Source of the DNA: Flavobacteriales bacterium
Lineage (GTDB): Bacteria > Bacteroidota > Bacteroidia > Flavobacteriales_D > Parvicellaceae
NCBI GenBank assembly: GCA_025210295.1
Contig: JAOASC010000042.1
Span: forward strand, 1-54,897
Direction: 5' to 3'
DNA: 54,897 nt
Shown piece after piece: positions 25,742 through 35,099 of this stretch; the first letter of the stretch is position 1; every line of letters begins with the position of its first letter. The position numbers were made by a program, and so were the translations under genes. The notes under the pieces were generated by a model. It did not search any database, was not told the DNA's origin, and saw only the letters and a list, made by a program, of their open reading frames with translations.

Positions 25742-28006
25742 ATGAAACAAATTGTATTAATTATGCTTATTAATTTAATAGGTGTAGTAGTGTATTCTCA
25801 AGTGTCAAACAATGTAGAACCAAGAGGTTGGAGAGTCCTTAAAAGCGAAGGTATTCCTACCTATCAATTGCCTAGTATAGATCTGGAAGCGTTGAAAGCT
25901 GAAGATGTGGTGAATGATCAGTTGCCAATGCCATGGAGGTTTGGATATAAACATGAGGTTGATTACCGTTTAAGTGATGGAAGTTGGGAAGAGTTGGAAA
26001 ATGGAGATCAGGTCTGGAGAGTTAAGTTTGAATCCAAAGGAGCGTTGTCCTTAAATGTTGAATTTGATAGGTTTTATATTCCTGAGGGAGCAGCCTTGTC
26101 AATTTATGATGAAGACTACCAACATGTTCTAGGTGAATATACAGCAAAACAAAATCAAGAAAGTCGCCGATTTGGAACGTGGTTGTTAGAGGCTGATAAT
26201 ATGATTATAGAATATTACCAGCCCCATACGGTAAGTGAGGAAGTTGAGCTTCATATAGGAGCAATCACCCATGGTTACCGAAATGCAGCAAGTTTTAAAG
26301 CTCAGAAAAATTTAAACAGTTCAGGAAACTGTAACTTAGATGTCGATTGTTCTATTGGAAACGATTGGGCTGCACATAAAGATTTAAACAAAAAATCAGT
26401 AGGATTGTTGCTTTCTGGTGGATCTAGTTTTTGCTCAGGAGCACTAGTCAATAATACAGCAAATGATGGAAAACCATACTTTTTAACAGCAAATCACTGT
26501 TACAGTGACCCTTCTTTATGGTCATTTAGGTTTGAGTGGATTAGTCCAAATCCTGTGTGTGCTACAACAACACAAAGTTCAAATGGGCCTACAACAAAAA
26601 CAATTTCAGGAGCAACATTAAGGGCAAAAAGTGCAAATACCGACTTTTGTTTAGTTGAAATTAATTCTCCAATTCCAACAAGCTGGGATTTAACATGGGC
26701 AGGATGGGATAAAACAGATAATTTTCCGACTTATGTTGTTGGGATACACCATCCAGCTGGAGATATTATGAAAGTTTGTAGAGATGATACTGGACCAATA
26801 AAAGCAGCCAATGCAGGAGCTCAGACGTGGGAAATAACTAGTGCTGGAGATGGATGGGAAATGGGGGTAACTGAGGGAGGTTCTTCAGGATCGCCGCTGT
26901 TTGACCAAGATGGTAGAGTAATAGGTCAGTTGTATGGTGGTGGAGCTGCTTGTAGTGGAGTGGTCGATAATGACCTACATGATTATTACGGAAGATTTGG
27001 TGTTTCTTGGGATGGAGCATCAGCTAGCGAAAGGCTAAAAGATTGGTTAGACCCATCAAATTCCAATGTAAGTATATTGGATGCCTATCCACCTTTACAA
27101 GTCTATGCGTTAGATGCTGGCGTTTCGGTGTTGTTCCCAGAAGAAGAGTGCGCACAAACAAGCCTTACACCATCTATCAAATTAAGAAATGCTGGGACAA
27201 CGACTTTAACCAGTGCAACTATTGTTTGGACGTTTAATGGTGGAGCAAGTTCAACGATTAATTGGGCAGGTAGTTTAGCTCAGGGACAAACAGAAGATAT
27301 TTCTTTAGGAAGCTTAAGTTCAGGGAATAATGATTATACTATTGTCGCGACTGTAAGTTCACCTAACGGTGGGATTGATGAAAATTCAAATAACGATACT
27401 GTTTCTAGCACTTATACGCTATCAGCTAATAGTTTTGGAACAACTAAAGTTTATTTAGATGTATTAACCGATAATTATTCCAACGAAACAACTTGGGAGT
27501 TTAGGAATGCCAATGGAACTGTCATTCAAACAGGCGGGCCATATACCAATGATAATGCACATTATTTAGACACTTTTAATGTTTCGGTTAATGAGTGTTA
27601 TGAGTTTGAAATATTCGATAGTGAAGCAGATGGAATCTGTTGCTTTTTTGGAAGTGGGAGCTATGAATTGAAGACAGATAATAATACAATCATCTCTCAA
27701 GGAGGGGAGTTTGGAGCCAATGAATTAACAGAGTTTACTGTAAGCTCAACCTCAGCCATTAATGAAGAGAAAGGAAAAGGTATAATTATTTACCCTAACC
27801 CAGTTGATGAACAATTAAATCTTGTTTCGGACGAAGTTGGAGTTCATACGTATACAATTTACAATGCTGTTGGACAAATTGTTGTTGCGGGGTCTTTTGT
27901 CTCGGCTGTTCAAATAGATGTTGCTAACTATCCAAGTGGGGTTTATTTTATAAAGTCATCGAGTGAAAGAGGAGCAGTAATTACTTCAAAAATCATAAAA
28001 GAATAA
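25742..28006 (+). CDS. Secreted trypsin-like serine protease with T9SS sorting domain
   Basis: A 754-residue secreted protease. Signal peptide 1-19 (YSQ); propeptide-like region 20-~195; an S1 domain related to lysyl endopeptidase (~200-445). The triad is H252 (TANHC), D301 (ANTDF) and S382 (GGSSGSP), with several paired Cys. After it come a CARDB-like Ig domain (~455-560), a domain with SEADGICCFFGSGSY (~570-665) and a T9SS C-terminal domain (~680-754, YPNPVDEQL). Should be secreted through the outer membrane and surface-bound or released. It is cotranscribed with lipid A genes, with gaps of 7 bases on both sides. Confidence 0.88.
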   Translation: MKQIVLIMLINLIGVVVYSQVSNNVEPRGWRVLKSEGIPTYQLPSIDLEALKAEDVVNDQLPMPWRFGYKHEVDYRLSDGSWEELENGDQVWRVKFESKGALSLNVEFDRFYIPEGAALSIYDEDYQHVLGEYTAKQNQESRRFGTWLLEADNMIIEYYQPHTVSEEVELHIGAITHGYRNAASFKAQKNLNSSGNCNLDVDCSIGNDWAAHKDLNKKSVGLLLSGGSSFCSGALVNNTANDGKPYFLTANHCYSDPSLWSFRFEWISPNPVCATTTQSSNGPTTKTISGATLRAKSANTDFCLVEINSPIPTSWDLTWAGWDKTDNFPTYVVGIHHPAGDIMKVCRDDTGPIKAANAGAQTWEITSAGDGWEMGVTEGGSSGSPLFDQDGRVIGQLYGGGAACSGVVDNDLHDYYGRFGVSWDGASASERLKDWLDPSNSNVSILDAYPPLQVYALDAGVSVLFPEEECAQTSLTPSIKLRNAGTTTLTSATIVWTFNGGASSTINWAGSLAQGQTEDISLGSLSSGNNDYTIVATVSSPNGGIDENSNNDTVSSTYTLSANSFGTTKVYLDVLTDNYSNETTWEFRNANGTVIQTGGPYTNDNAHYLDTFNVSVNECYEFEIFDSEADGICCFFGSGSYELKTDNNTIISQGGEFGANELTEFTVSSTSAINEEKGKGIIIYPNPVDEQLNLVSDEVGVHTYTIYNAVGQIVVAGSFVSAVQIDVANYPSGVYFIKSSSERGAVITSKIIKE

Positions 28007-28013
28007 ACTAAAG

Positions 28014-28526
28014 ATGGAATTGGTAGTTTTAGTAGATAGAGATGATAATCAGTTGGGTTTGATGGAAAAGATGGAAGCGCATGAGAAGGGGCTTTTACAT
28101 CGTGCATTTTCAGTTTTTTTATTCAATTCTAAAGGAGAAATGTTATTGCAACAACGAGCATTTTCTAAGTATCATTCAGGAGGGTTGTGGACCAATGCTT
28201 GTTGTAGTCATCCAAGAGATGGGGAAGACACGATTGCTGCAGCTCATAGGAGGCTGGAAGAAGAAATGGGGTTTGATTGTGAAATCAAAAAAGCGTTTCA
28301 TTTTATTTATAAAAGTGCGTTGGATAATAACCTTACAGAGCATGAGTTAGATCATGTTTTTATTGGTCAATATGAAGGGGCTATTGTTCCCAATCCAGAA
28401 GAAGTGGAAAGTTATCAGTATGTGCCAGTTCCAGAACTTGTAAAGGATGTAGAGAATAACCCTCAAAATTATACAGAGTGGTTTAAAATTTGCTTAGAAG
28501 AAGTTTTAAATAGGGTTGAGATCTAA
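28014..28526 (+). CDS. idi: Isopentenyl-diphosphate delta-isomerase, type I
   Basis: Interconverts IPP and DMAPP for isoprenoid and undecaprenyl phosphate synthesis. The 170 residues have the Nudix-like fold; the catalytic Cys is C64 in NACCSHP and the catalytic Glu lies in EHELDH (E109/E111). The Nudix-like REEMG-type helix RRLEEEMG is at about 79-86. Type I (metal-dependent), not the flavin type II. Its stop overlaps the next start by one base. Confidence 0.95.
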   Translation: MELVVLVDRDDNQLGLMEKMEAHEKGLLHRAFSVFLFNSKGEMLLQQRAFSKYHSGGLWTNACCSHPRDGEDTIAAAHRRLEEEMGFDCEIKKAFHFIYKSALDNNLTEHELDHVFIGQYEGAIVPNPEEVESYQYVPVPELVKDVENNPQNYTEWFKICLEEVLNRVEI

Positions 28527-29071
28527 TGTATTTAATTCGGGTTGTTTTTTTAAGTGCATTATTTGTAGTTTTTGTACATAGCTGTGCAACCGAAACGGTT
28601 TCAAAAACCTATGTTACCAATAAAGAACTGCCTAACGGTATATTGTTGTCGGTAGAAAAAACGAATACTGAGAATACACAGATAGGGATGTTTACGAAGC
28701 ATAATTACGGAACAACCCATAGTTATTCATATAAAGTGATTGTGGAAGAGCTGGATGCCGTATGGGAGGGGAAGAGCGGAGAGCCTAAGAAGCTTGTTTT
28801 CTGTAAAGATTCATTGTTTTTGCTGTCGTATAAAGAAATGTTGTTTACCAATGATTCGTTGAGAAAAATAGATTCAACATTAGCTTATGAAAGTCATTAT
28901 GAAGTCGTAGAAGAGTTCCAAAAATATGTCGATAATCGTTATTTCTTTAAGTTGTTTGGCGATGCATATTGGGTAAGCATTCCTTCTAGTTGTTATCAGT
29001 ATAAAAAAAGCAGCTGTAAAGAGTATGATGTTCCAAACGACAATGAACTATCGTTAATCTTTTCAGAGTAG
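28526..29071 (+). CDS. Hypothetical lipoprotein
   Basis: A 181-residue predicted lipoprotein: hydrophobic N-terminus ending VHSC (C20). The rest is strand-rich and highly charged with no motif I recognise; two Cys pairs near the C-terminus (CYQYKKSSC) could form disulfides. Its ATG overlaps the idi stop (TAATG), so it is the last gene of the envelope operon. No clear terminator follows; only a weak stem at about 29121-29162. Confidence 0.7.
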   Translation: MYLIRVVFLSALFVVFVHSCATETVSKTYVTNKELPNGILLSVEKTNTENTQIGMFTKHNYGTTHSYSYKVIVEELDAVWEGKSGEPKKLVFCKDSLFLLSYKEMLFTNDSLRKIDSTLAYESHYEVVEEFQKYVDNRYFFKLFGDAYWVSIPSSCYQYKKSSCKEYDVPNDNELSLIFSE

Positions 29072-29161
29072 AAAAGGTCTGTTTTTAATTGTGGTCTTTT
29101 AATCTAGAAATAAAGATTTTATGATAAGAAAGTTAATAAGGTCACAATCTTTCTTTTCTTA

Positions 29162-29192
29162 TTTGCTCTCAGTTATTTTTTGATTACTTTCG
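29162..29192 (+). promoter_or_regulatory. Promoter of the ileS operon
   Basis: TTTG at 29162-29165, a 19-base spacer, then TACTTTCG at 29185-29192 (one mismatch to TAnnTTTG). The best complete -33/-7 pair in the window. It places the transcript start near 29197-29200, after which ATG 29229 is the natural start. Confidence 0.7.
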
Positions 29193-29228
29193 TGTGAAAT
29201 CTTGAGTAGAATCATACAGAATAGCAGA

Positions 29229-32200
29229 ATGAGCACGAAATATACTGAAAATACAGGGTTGAATTTACCTAACGTAGCAGAAGAAGTTTTAGAAAAATGG
29301 AAAAGAGAAAATACGTTTCAAGAGAGTATTCTTTCCAAAGATGAAAACAAACCATTTGTGTTTTTTGAGGGGCCACCTTCTGCAAATGGATTACCAGGTA
29401 TTCATCATGTGATAGGGCGAACAGTAAAAGATATTTTCTGTCGTTATAAAACATTGAAAGGGTATCGCGTTAACCGAAAAGCTGGTTGGGATACACATGG
29501 ACTGCCAGTAGAATTAAAAGTTGAAAAAGAATTAGGGATAACCAAAGAGGATATTGGTGTTAAGATTTCAGTAGATGATTATAACAAGGCTTGTCGAGAA
29601 GCAGTAATGCGTTATACCGATGTTTGGAATGATCTTACAGAAAAAATGGGGTATTGGGTAGATATGGAAAACCCATATATTACTTATGATAACAAATACA
29701 TGGAGTCTGTATGGTGGTTGTTACAGCAAATCTACAATAAGGATTTAATGTATAAAGGTTACACTATACAGCCCTATTCTCCCAAGGCAGGAACAGGTTT
29801 GAGTTCCCATGAAATTAATCAACCAGGATGCTATAAAGATGTAAAAGATACAACCATTGTAGCTCAGTTTAAAGCTAAAGAAAATAATGTCTTACCAGAA
29901 AATACTTATTTCTTAGCTTGGACAACTACCCCTTGGACTTTGCCATCAAATACCGCATTGTGTGTTGGACCAAAAATAGAATATGTATTGGTTAAAACTT
30001 TTAACCAATATACTGGCGATGCTGTAAACTTAGTGTTGGCCAAACCGTTGGTTGGTAAACAGTTGTCTGGTAAATATATAAAGGCCAATGAAGAGGTGTC
30101 GATTGAAAGCTATCAACATGGAGATAAAAAAATTCCTTATGAGCTTATTCAAGAGTTTGTTGGCACAGATTTAGAGGGGATAGCCTATGAACAACTCTTG
30201 CCTTATGCATTGCCACATGAAACGCCAGAAAAAGCATTTCAAGTCATTACAGGTAGCTTTGTAACAACAGAAGATGGGACAGGTATTGTACATATTGCCC
30301 CAACTTTCGGAGCAGATGATGCTTTAGTTGCTAAAGAAGCCGGTGTTCCTCCAATGTTAGTGATGGATGAGCAGCAAAATTTAGTTCCTTTGGTGGATTT
30401 GCAAGGTCGATTTAGACCAGAAATGAAAGAATTGGCAGGGAAATATGTTAAAAATGAATATTACGAAGAGGGAGAAGCGCCAGAAAAATCTGTTGATGTT
30501 GAAATAGCGATTCAATTAAAAGAAGCTAATAAGGCATTTAAAGTAGAGAAGTACGAACACAGTTACCCACACTGTTGGAGAACAGATAAGCCAGTCTTGT
30601 ATTATCCATTGGATAGTTGGTTTATCAAGATTTCTGAGGTGAAAAACAGAATGGTAGCGTTGAATAAAACCATTAATTGGAAGCCAAAGTCAACTGGAGA
30701 GGGACGTTTTGGTAATTGGCTAGAAAATGCAAATGATTGGAACTTATCACGTTCACGATATTGGGGAATTCCTATACCAGTATGGAGAACAGAAGACGGG
30801 AGTGAATCGATCTGTATAGGTTCAGTTAAAGAATTAAAAGAAGAAGTCGAAAAGTCAATAGCAGCTGGATTAATGACGGAAAACCCTTTTGCTCAATTTG
30901 ATCCTTCTAATATGAGTGAAGAGAACTATAATACGTTTGATTTACACAAAAATTATGTAGATGCGATTACCTTAGTTTCTGCTAATGGGGTACCAATGAA
31001 AAGAGAGGCAGACCTCATTGATGTTTGGTTTGATTCTGGTTCGATGCCTATTGCTCAGCATCACTATCCTTTCGAGAATAAAGAGTTGATTGAAGATAAA
31101 GGTTTTGGTACTGCAGACTTTATTGCTGAGGGAGTTGATCAAACACGCGGATGGTTCTATACGCAACATGCGATATCAACTATGGTGTTTGATAAGGTAG
31201 CCTATAAAAATGTGATTTCTAATGGGTTGGTCTTAGATAAAAAGGGACAAAAAATGTCTAAACGTTTAGGTAATGGAGTAGACCCTTTTAAAACATTAAG
31301 TCAATATGGTCCAGATGCTACCCGTTGGTATATGATTACCAATGCACAACCATGGGATAACTTAAAGTTTGATGTTGATGGAATTGTTGAGGTACAACGT
31401 AAATTATTTGGAACACTATACAATACCTATGGATTCTTTGCGCTATATGCAAATATCGACGGTTTTGATTACAGTGAACCACAGATAACAAAAGAAAAAC
31501 AACCAGAAATAGACCGTTGGATCATTTCGAAATTAAATTCTTTGGTTCGTGATGTGGATCAAGCATTCGAAACATACGAGCCAACCAAAGCAGGAAGGTT
31601 AATACAAGATTTTGTGACAGATCAATTGAGTAATTGGTATGTAAGATTATGTAGAAGACGTTTTTGGAAAGGAGATTATTCCGAAGATAAAATTTCAGCA
31701 TATCAAACTTTGTATACTTGTTTAGAGACTGTGGCTGTTCTTGCATCGCCAATTGCACCTTTTTATGCAGATAAATTATTCTCGGAATTAAATGATGTAA
31801 GTAAAAAGCATCAGGTGAGCTCTGTACATTTAGCCAATTTCCCAGTTGTTCATACAGCATTGATAGATCAAGAGCTAGAAGAAAGAATGGATGTAGCTCA
31901 ACGTGTATCGTCAATGGTATTAAGTATCCGAGCAAAGGAGAAAATCAAAGTAAGACAACCACTTCAAAAAATAATGGTTCCGATTTTAGATCATTCCTTT
32001 GAAAGTAGAATAAATTCTGTGGCAGATTTAATCCTTTCTGAAGTAAATGTTAAAGAATTAGAGCTGTTAAAAGATACAACAGGGGTATTGGTCAAAAAAA
32101 TTAAACCTAATTTTAAAACCATTGGTAAAAAGTATGGAAAACAAATGAAAGCAATTATTGCTATGGTTAACCAATGGGAGCAAGAAGATATCGTTGCTGT

Positions 32201-32618
32201 AGAAAGTGCTAATGGCTGGAAAGGAGAAATTGATGGGCTTGAAGTAGAGTTGACAATTGAAGATTTTGAAATTTCAACCGATGATATTCCTGGATGGTTA
32301 GTGACAACAGAAGGCAACCTTACCGTTGCGTTAGATGTTACTATAACCGAAAGTTTAAAAGAAGAAGGGATTGCTAGAGAGTTTGTCAATAGAATTCAAA
32401 ACCTAAGAAAAGAAAGTGGCTTAGAAGTTACAGATAAAATTAAATTAGAGATCAAATCGAATAAAGAAATAAATAAAGCTGTAGAAAAGAATTTAGACTA
32501 TATTTGTTCTGAAACTCTAGCAAAATCTTTAAACTTGGTCGAGAAAATTAAAGAAGATGCTTTAGTTTTTGAAGTCGAAAAAGGTGTAAATGCAGCATTA
32601 ACATTAGAAAAAATATAA
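29229..32618 (+). CDS. ileS: Isoleucyl-tRNA synthetase
   Basis: Charges tRNA-Ile. From ATG 29229 (MSTKYTENTG, typical for the family) it has 1129 residues; an upstream TTG at 29202 falls right at the expected transcript start and is rejected. The HIGH-type motif is GLPGIHHVIG (about 54-63), the editing CP1 domain lies in between, and the second signature KMSKR is at about 676-680. The anticodon-binding domain and a long C-terminal part follow. The length and C-terminus fit the eukaryote-like IleS type, which is often associated with mupirocin tolerance; the type call is tentative. Confidence 0.96.
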   Translation: MSTKYTENTGLNLPNVAEEVLEKWKRENTFQESILSKDENKPFVFFEGPPSANGLPGIHHVIGRTVKDIFCRYKTLKGYRVNRKAGWDTHGLPVELKVEKELGITKEDIGVKISVDDYNKACREAVMRYTDVWNDLTEKMGYWVDMENPYITYDNKYMESVWWLLQQIYNKDLMYKGYTIQPYSPKAGTGLSSHEINQPGCYKDVKDTTIVAQFKAKENNVLPENTYFLAWTTTPWTLPSNTALCVGPKIEYVLVKTFNQYTGDAVNLVLAKPLVGKQLSGKYIKANEEVSIESYQHGDKKIPYELIQEFVGTDLEGIAYEQLLPYALPHETPEKAFQVITGSFVTTEDGTGIVHIAPTFGADDALVAKEAGVPPMLVMDEQQNLVPLVDLQGRFRPEMKELAGKYVKNEYYEEGEAPEKSVDVEIAIQLKEANKAFKVEKYEHSYPHCWRTDKPVLYYPLDSWFIKISEVKNRMVALNKTINWKPKSTGEGRFGNWLENANDWNLSRSRYWGIPIPVWRTEDGSESICIGSVKELKEEVEKSIAAGLMTENPFAQFDPSNMSEENYNTFDLHKNYVDAITLVSANGVPMKREADLIDVWFDSGSMPIAQHHYPFENKELIEDKGFGTADFIAEGVDQTRGWFYTQHAISTMVFDKVAYKNVISNGLVLDKKGQKMSKRLGNGVDPFKTLSQYGPDATRWYMITNAQPWDNLKFDVDGIVEVQRKLFGTLYNTYGFFALYANIDGFDYSEPQITKEKQPEIDRWIISKLNSLVRDVDQAFETYEPTKAGRLIQDFVTDQLSNWYVRLCRRRFWKGDYSEDKISAYQTLYTCLETVAVLASPIAPFYADKLFSELNDVSKKHQVSSVHLANFPVVHTALIDQELEERMDVAQRVSSMVLSIRAKEKIKVRQPLQKIMVPILDHSFESRINSVADLILSEVNVKELELLKDTTGVLVKKIKPNFKTIGKKYGKQMKAIIAMVNQWEQEDIVAVESANGWKGEIDGLEVELTIEDFEISTDDIPGWLVTTEGNLTVALDVTITESLKEEGIAREFVNRIQNLRKESGLEVTDKIKLEIKSNKEINKAVEKNLDYICSETLAKSLNLVEKIKEDALVFEVEKGVNAALTLEKI

Positions 32619-32645
32619 TAACATAGATTACAAAACCAATTTAAC

Positions 32646-33029
32646 ATGTCAGAAAATAAAATTAATAGATACAGCGACGAAGATTTACAAGAATTTAGAG
32701 AATTAATTGAGGGTAAATTAAAAGAGGCGAACGAGGATTTAGTTTTGTTAAGAGAGTCATTGTCTCATGAAGGAGATCACGGGACAGACGATACCAGTAG
32801 AACATTCAATATGATGGAGGATGGGTCTGAAACAATGATGAGAGAAGAGATGGCTCAATTAGCTGTAAGACAAGAAAAGTTTGTGAAGAACTTAGAGAAT
32901 GCATTGATTAGAATTGAAAACAAGACGTATGGTGTATGTCGTGTTACGGGTAATTTAATTAGAAAAGAGCGTTTAAAGTTAGTTCCGCACGCTACATTAA
33001 GTATAGAAGCTAAGAAAGCACAAGGGTAA
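32646..33029 (+). CDS. TraR/DksA-family protein
   Basis: A 127-residue relative of DksA. Long helices (about 10-75, with the conserved DDTSRTF-like loop region) are followed by a remnant zinc-finger region (about 88-127: YGVCRVTGNLIRKERLKLVPHATLSIEA). In canonical DksA this region holds four Cys (CxxC...CxxC); here only one Cys (C95 area) remains, with Thr, His and Ser elsewhere, so zinc binding is likely lost. This form is common in Bacteroidota. It may bind RNA polymerase's secondary channel, but this is inference. It lies between ileS and lspA, a conserved order. Confidence 0.85.
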   Translation: MSENKINRYSDEDLQEFRELIEGKLKEANEDLVLLRESLSHEGDHGTDDTSRTFNMMEDGSETMMREEMAQLAVRQEKFVKNLENALIRIENKTYGVCRVTGNLIRKERLKLVPHATLSIEAKKAQG

Positions 33030-33035
33030 AAGAAA

Positions 33036-33395
33036 ATGGAGCTAGAAAAGTACCAAAACGTCATCTTTATTATTCTTACAATTGTAGGGGTCGTGTTTTT
33101 GGCGATCAGTATTTTTCTAATCAAGTTTCCACCCAAAAAAATAAATGGGTTGTATGGATATAGAACTTCTAGATCTATGCAGTCTCAGGAAGCTTGGGAT
33201 TATTCACAACGTTATTCTTCTAAAATAATGGTCGTTTTAGGGCTTGTTTATTTTGTGTTGGGAATAACGAGCCTATTTATTCCTAAGCAAGAGGATATGG
33301 TGGGTGCACTTGTTTCAATAGTAATAGTGCTTAGTGGCGTTTTTTTTATGTTTTACAAAACAGAAAAACAGTTAGCTAAGCATTTTGATTTTTAA
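33036..33395 (+). CDS. SdpI-family membrane protein
   Basis: A 119-residue membrane protein with three hydrophobic segments (about 9-29, 64-82, 88-107) and the motif FPPKKINGLYGYRTSRSMQSQEAWDYSQ, characteristic of the SdpI/YhfL domain. The founding member SdpI gives immunity to a killing peptide in Bacillus; no such role can be claimed here. It lies 6 bases after the TraR-like gene and 9 bases before lspA. Confidence 0.82.
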   Translation: MELEKYQNVIFIILTIVGVVFLAISIFLIKFPPKKINGLYGYRTSRSMQSQEAWDYSQRYSSKIMVVLGLVYFVLGITSLFIPKQEDMVGALVSIVIVLSGVFFMFYKTEKQLAKHFDF

Positions 33396-33404
33396 TAAAA
33401 GATT

Positions 33405-34064
33405 GTGCGTACAGCTTTAATAACAATAATTTCAGTCATATTTATTGACCAGTTTGTCAAGATTTGGATCAAAACACATGCTTTGCTACATGAAGTTGTG
33501 GGGAGTTTTGGTTTTATTAAGTTTCACTTTATAGAAAACCCTGGAATGGCATTTGGAATGGCATTTGGAGGAGACTGGGGAAAGATTGTACTCGGTGTAT
33601 TTAGAGTTCTTGCCATTGTTGGTTTGGGATTAATCATTAGAAACTTAATAGAAAACAAGGCGCATAAAGGATTAGTGTTGTCTATTTCTTTAATCTTTGC
33701 TGGAGCTTTGGGGAATATTATTGATGGTGTTTTATACGGTTACTTATTTGATAAAGGAACAGTATGGGACCCTATGTTACAGGATTGGTCTGGTTATGCA
33801 GGAGTAGCTCAAGCTAATTTTCAAGGTTATGCTGGAATTCTTCAAGGTTGTGTAGTCGATATGATACATGCAGAGTTTTATTACCCATCATGGATGCCAT
33901 TCGGGTTAGCAGGAGAGGAAGTGTTTCCTCCAGTTTTTAATATTGCCGACTCTGCAATTTCAATCGGTATTGTAGTTATCATCTTGTTTAATAAGCGATT
34001 TTTAGGAGAGAATGCAAGTGATTTTGAAATCTTTAAAAGAAAGAAAAAATCATTGGTGGAGTAA
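33405..34064 (+). CDS. lspA: Lipoprotein signal peptidase
   Basis: Signal peptidase II, cutting prolipoproteins before the lipidated Cys. The start is GTG. Of 219 residues (E. coli has 164), four transmembrane helices are visible; the catalytic Asps are D152 in VVDMIHA and D182 in FNIADSAI. A periplasmic insert of about 40 residues (110-150) after GNIIDG is longer than in enterobacteria but usual for Bacteroidota. Processes the many lipoproteins in this window. Confidence 0.95.
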   Translation: MRTALITIISVIFIDQFVKIWIKTHALLHEVVGSFGFIKFHFIENPGMAFGMAFGGDWGKIVLGVFRVLAIVGLGLIIRNLIENKAHKGLVLSISLIFAGALGNIIDGVLYGYLFDKGTVWDPMLQDWSGYAGVAQANFQGYAGILQGCVVDMIHAEFYYPSWMPFGLAGEEVFPPVFNIADSAISIGIVVIILFNKRFLGENASDFEIFKRKKKSLVE

Positions 34065-34067
34065 ACA

Positions 34068-35099
34068 ATGCCAAACCAAACTAAAATATTGATTATTTAT
34101 ACAGGGGGAACCATTGGGATGATTACCGATGTAGAAACGGGAGCACTCAAGCCTTTTGATTTTAATCAAATATCAGAAGAGGTTCCTGAATTGAAAAAAA
34201 TCCCCTATCAACTGGAAACCTTATTTTTTAAGGAACCCATCGACTCCTCTAATGTAACACCAGAAACTTGGGTTAAGATTGCTGGTCTTATAGAGGAAAA
34301 TTACGAGAGTTATGATGGTTTCGTTGTATTGCATGGTTCAGATACTATGGCGTATTCTGCAAGTGCTTTGAGTTTTATGCTCAGGAACTTGAATAAACCT
34401 GTTGTTTTTACAGGGTCTCAACTACCTATTGGGGTAATTCGAACAGATGGAAAAGAAAATTTGGTTACCGCAATAGAGATTGCAGGAGCGAAAAAAAATG
34501 GAAAACCTATTGTTCCAGAAGTTTCTGTTTACTTCGAATATAAACTGTACAGAGGAAATCGAACAACAAAATTAAACGCTGAGCATTTTGAAGCATTTGC
34601 TTCGTTTGATTATCCAATTTTGGCAAATGCAGGAATAAAGATTGATTATAACGAGAATAAAATTTTAAAGTCAAGAGAAGCTGCGCTTCAAATCTATCGT
34701 AACTTCGATACAAATGTGGCGATTTTAACTTTGTTTCCAGGTATCTCACAAGAGTTTGTAAGGCATTTCTTTAATACGCCTAATTTAAGAGGGGTCGTGT
34801 TGCAAACTTTTGGTTCAGGAAATGCATTGAGTAAGCAATGGTTTTTGGATGAGTTGCTACGAGCAATTAGAAAAAAGATAACAATTTTGAATATTACGCA
34901 ATGTAAAATGGGAGAGGTCATTCAAGGGCGTTATGAAACCAGTGAGGGCTTAGAAAAAATAGGCGTAATTGGAGGTGGTGATATGACGATAGAGGCAGCA
35001 ATAACCAAAATGATGGTGGTTTTAGGAGAAATGACTGATAGCAATCAAATAAAAACCGCCTTATTGCGCTCATTTTGTGGTGAAATAACCGTTGCTTAA
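34068..35099 (+). CDS. ansA: L-asparaginase, type I
   Basis: Hydrolyses asparagine to aspartate and ammonia. The 343 residues have the two threonine motifs: T15 in YTGGTIGM and T93 in HGSDTMAYSA, with a third conserved region TGSQLPIGVIRTDGKEN (115-131). No signal peptide, so it is cytosolic (type I). Last gene of the ileS-to-ansA run; no terminator is visible downstream. Confidence 0.94.
   Translation: MPNQTKILIIYTGGTIGMITDVETGALKPFDFNQISEEVPELKKIPYQLETLFFKEPIDSSNVTPETWVKIAGLIEENYESYDGFVVLHGSDTMAYSASALSFMLRNLNKPVVFTGSQLPIGVIRTDGKENLVTAIEIAGAKKNGKPIVPEVSVYFEYKLYRGNRTTKLNAEHFEAFASFDYPILANAGIKIDYNENKILKSREAALQIYRNFDTNVAILTLFPGISQEFVRHFFNTPNLRGVVLQTFGSGNALSKQWFLDELLRAIRKKITILNITQCKMGEVIQGRYETSEGLEKIGVIGGGDMTIEAAITKMMVVLGEMTDSNQIKTALLRSFCGEITVA

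Noticed and set aside
29121..29162. Inverted repeat upstream of ileS as terminator of the envelope operon
   Set aside because: The stem is AT-only with mismatches and a long loop; no clear T-run. Too weak to call.
31522..31935. 137-codon open frame antisense to ileS
   Set aside because: Lies fully within the conserved ileS coding region; no promoter or homology.
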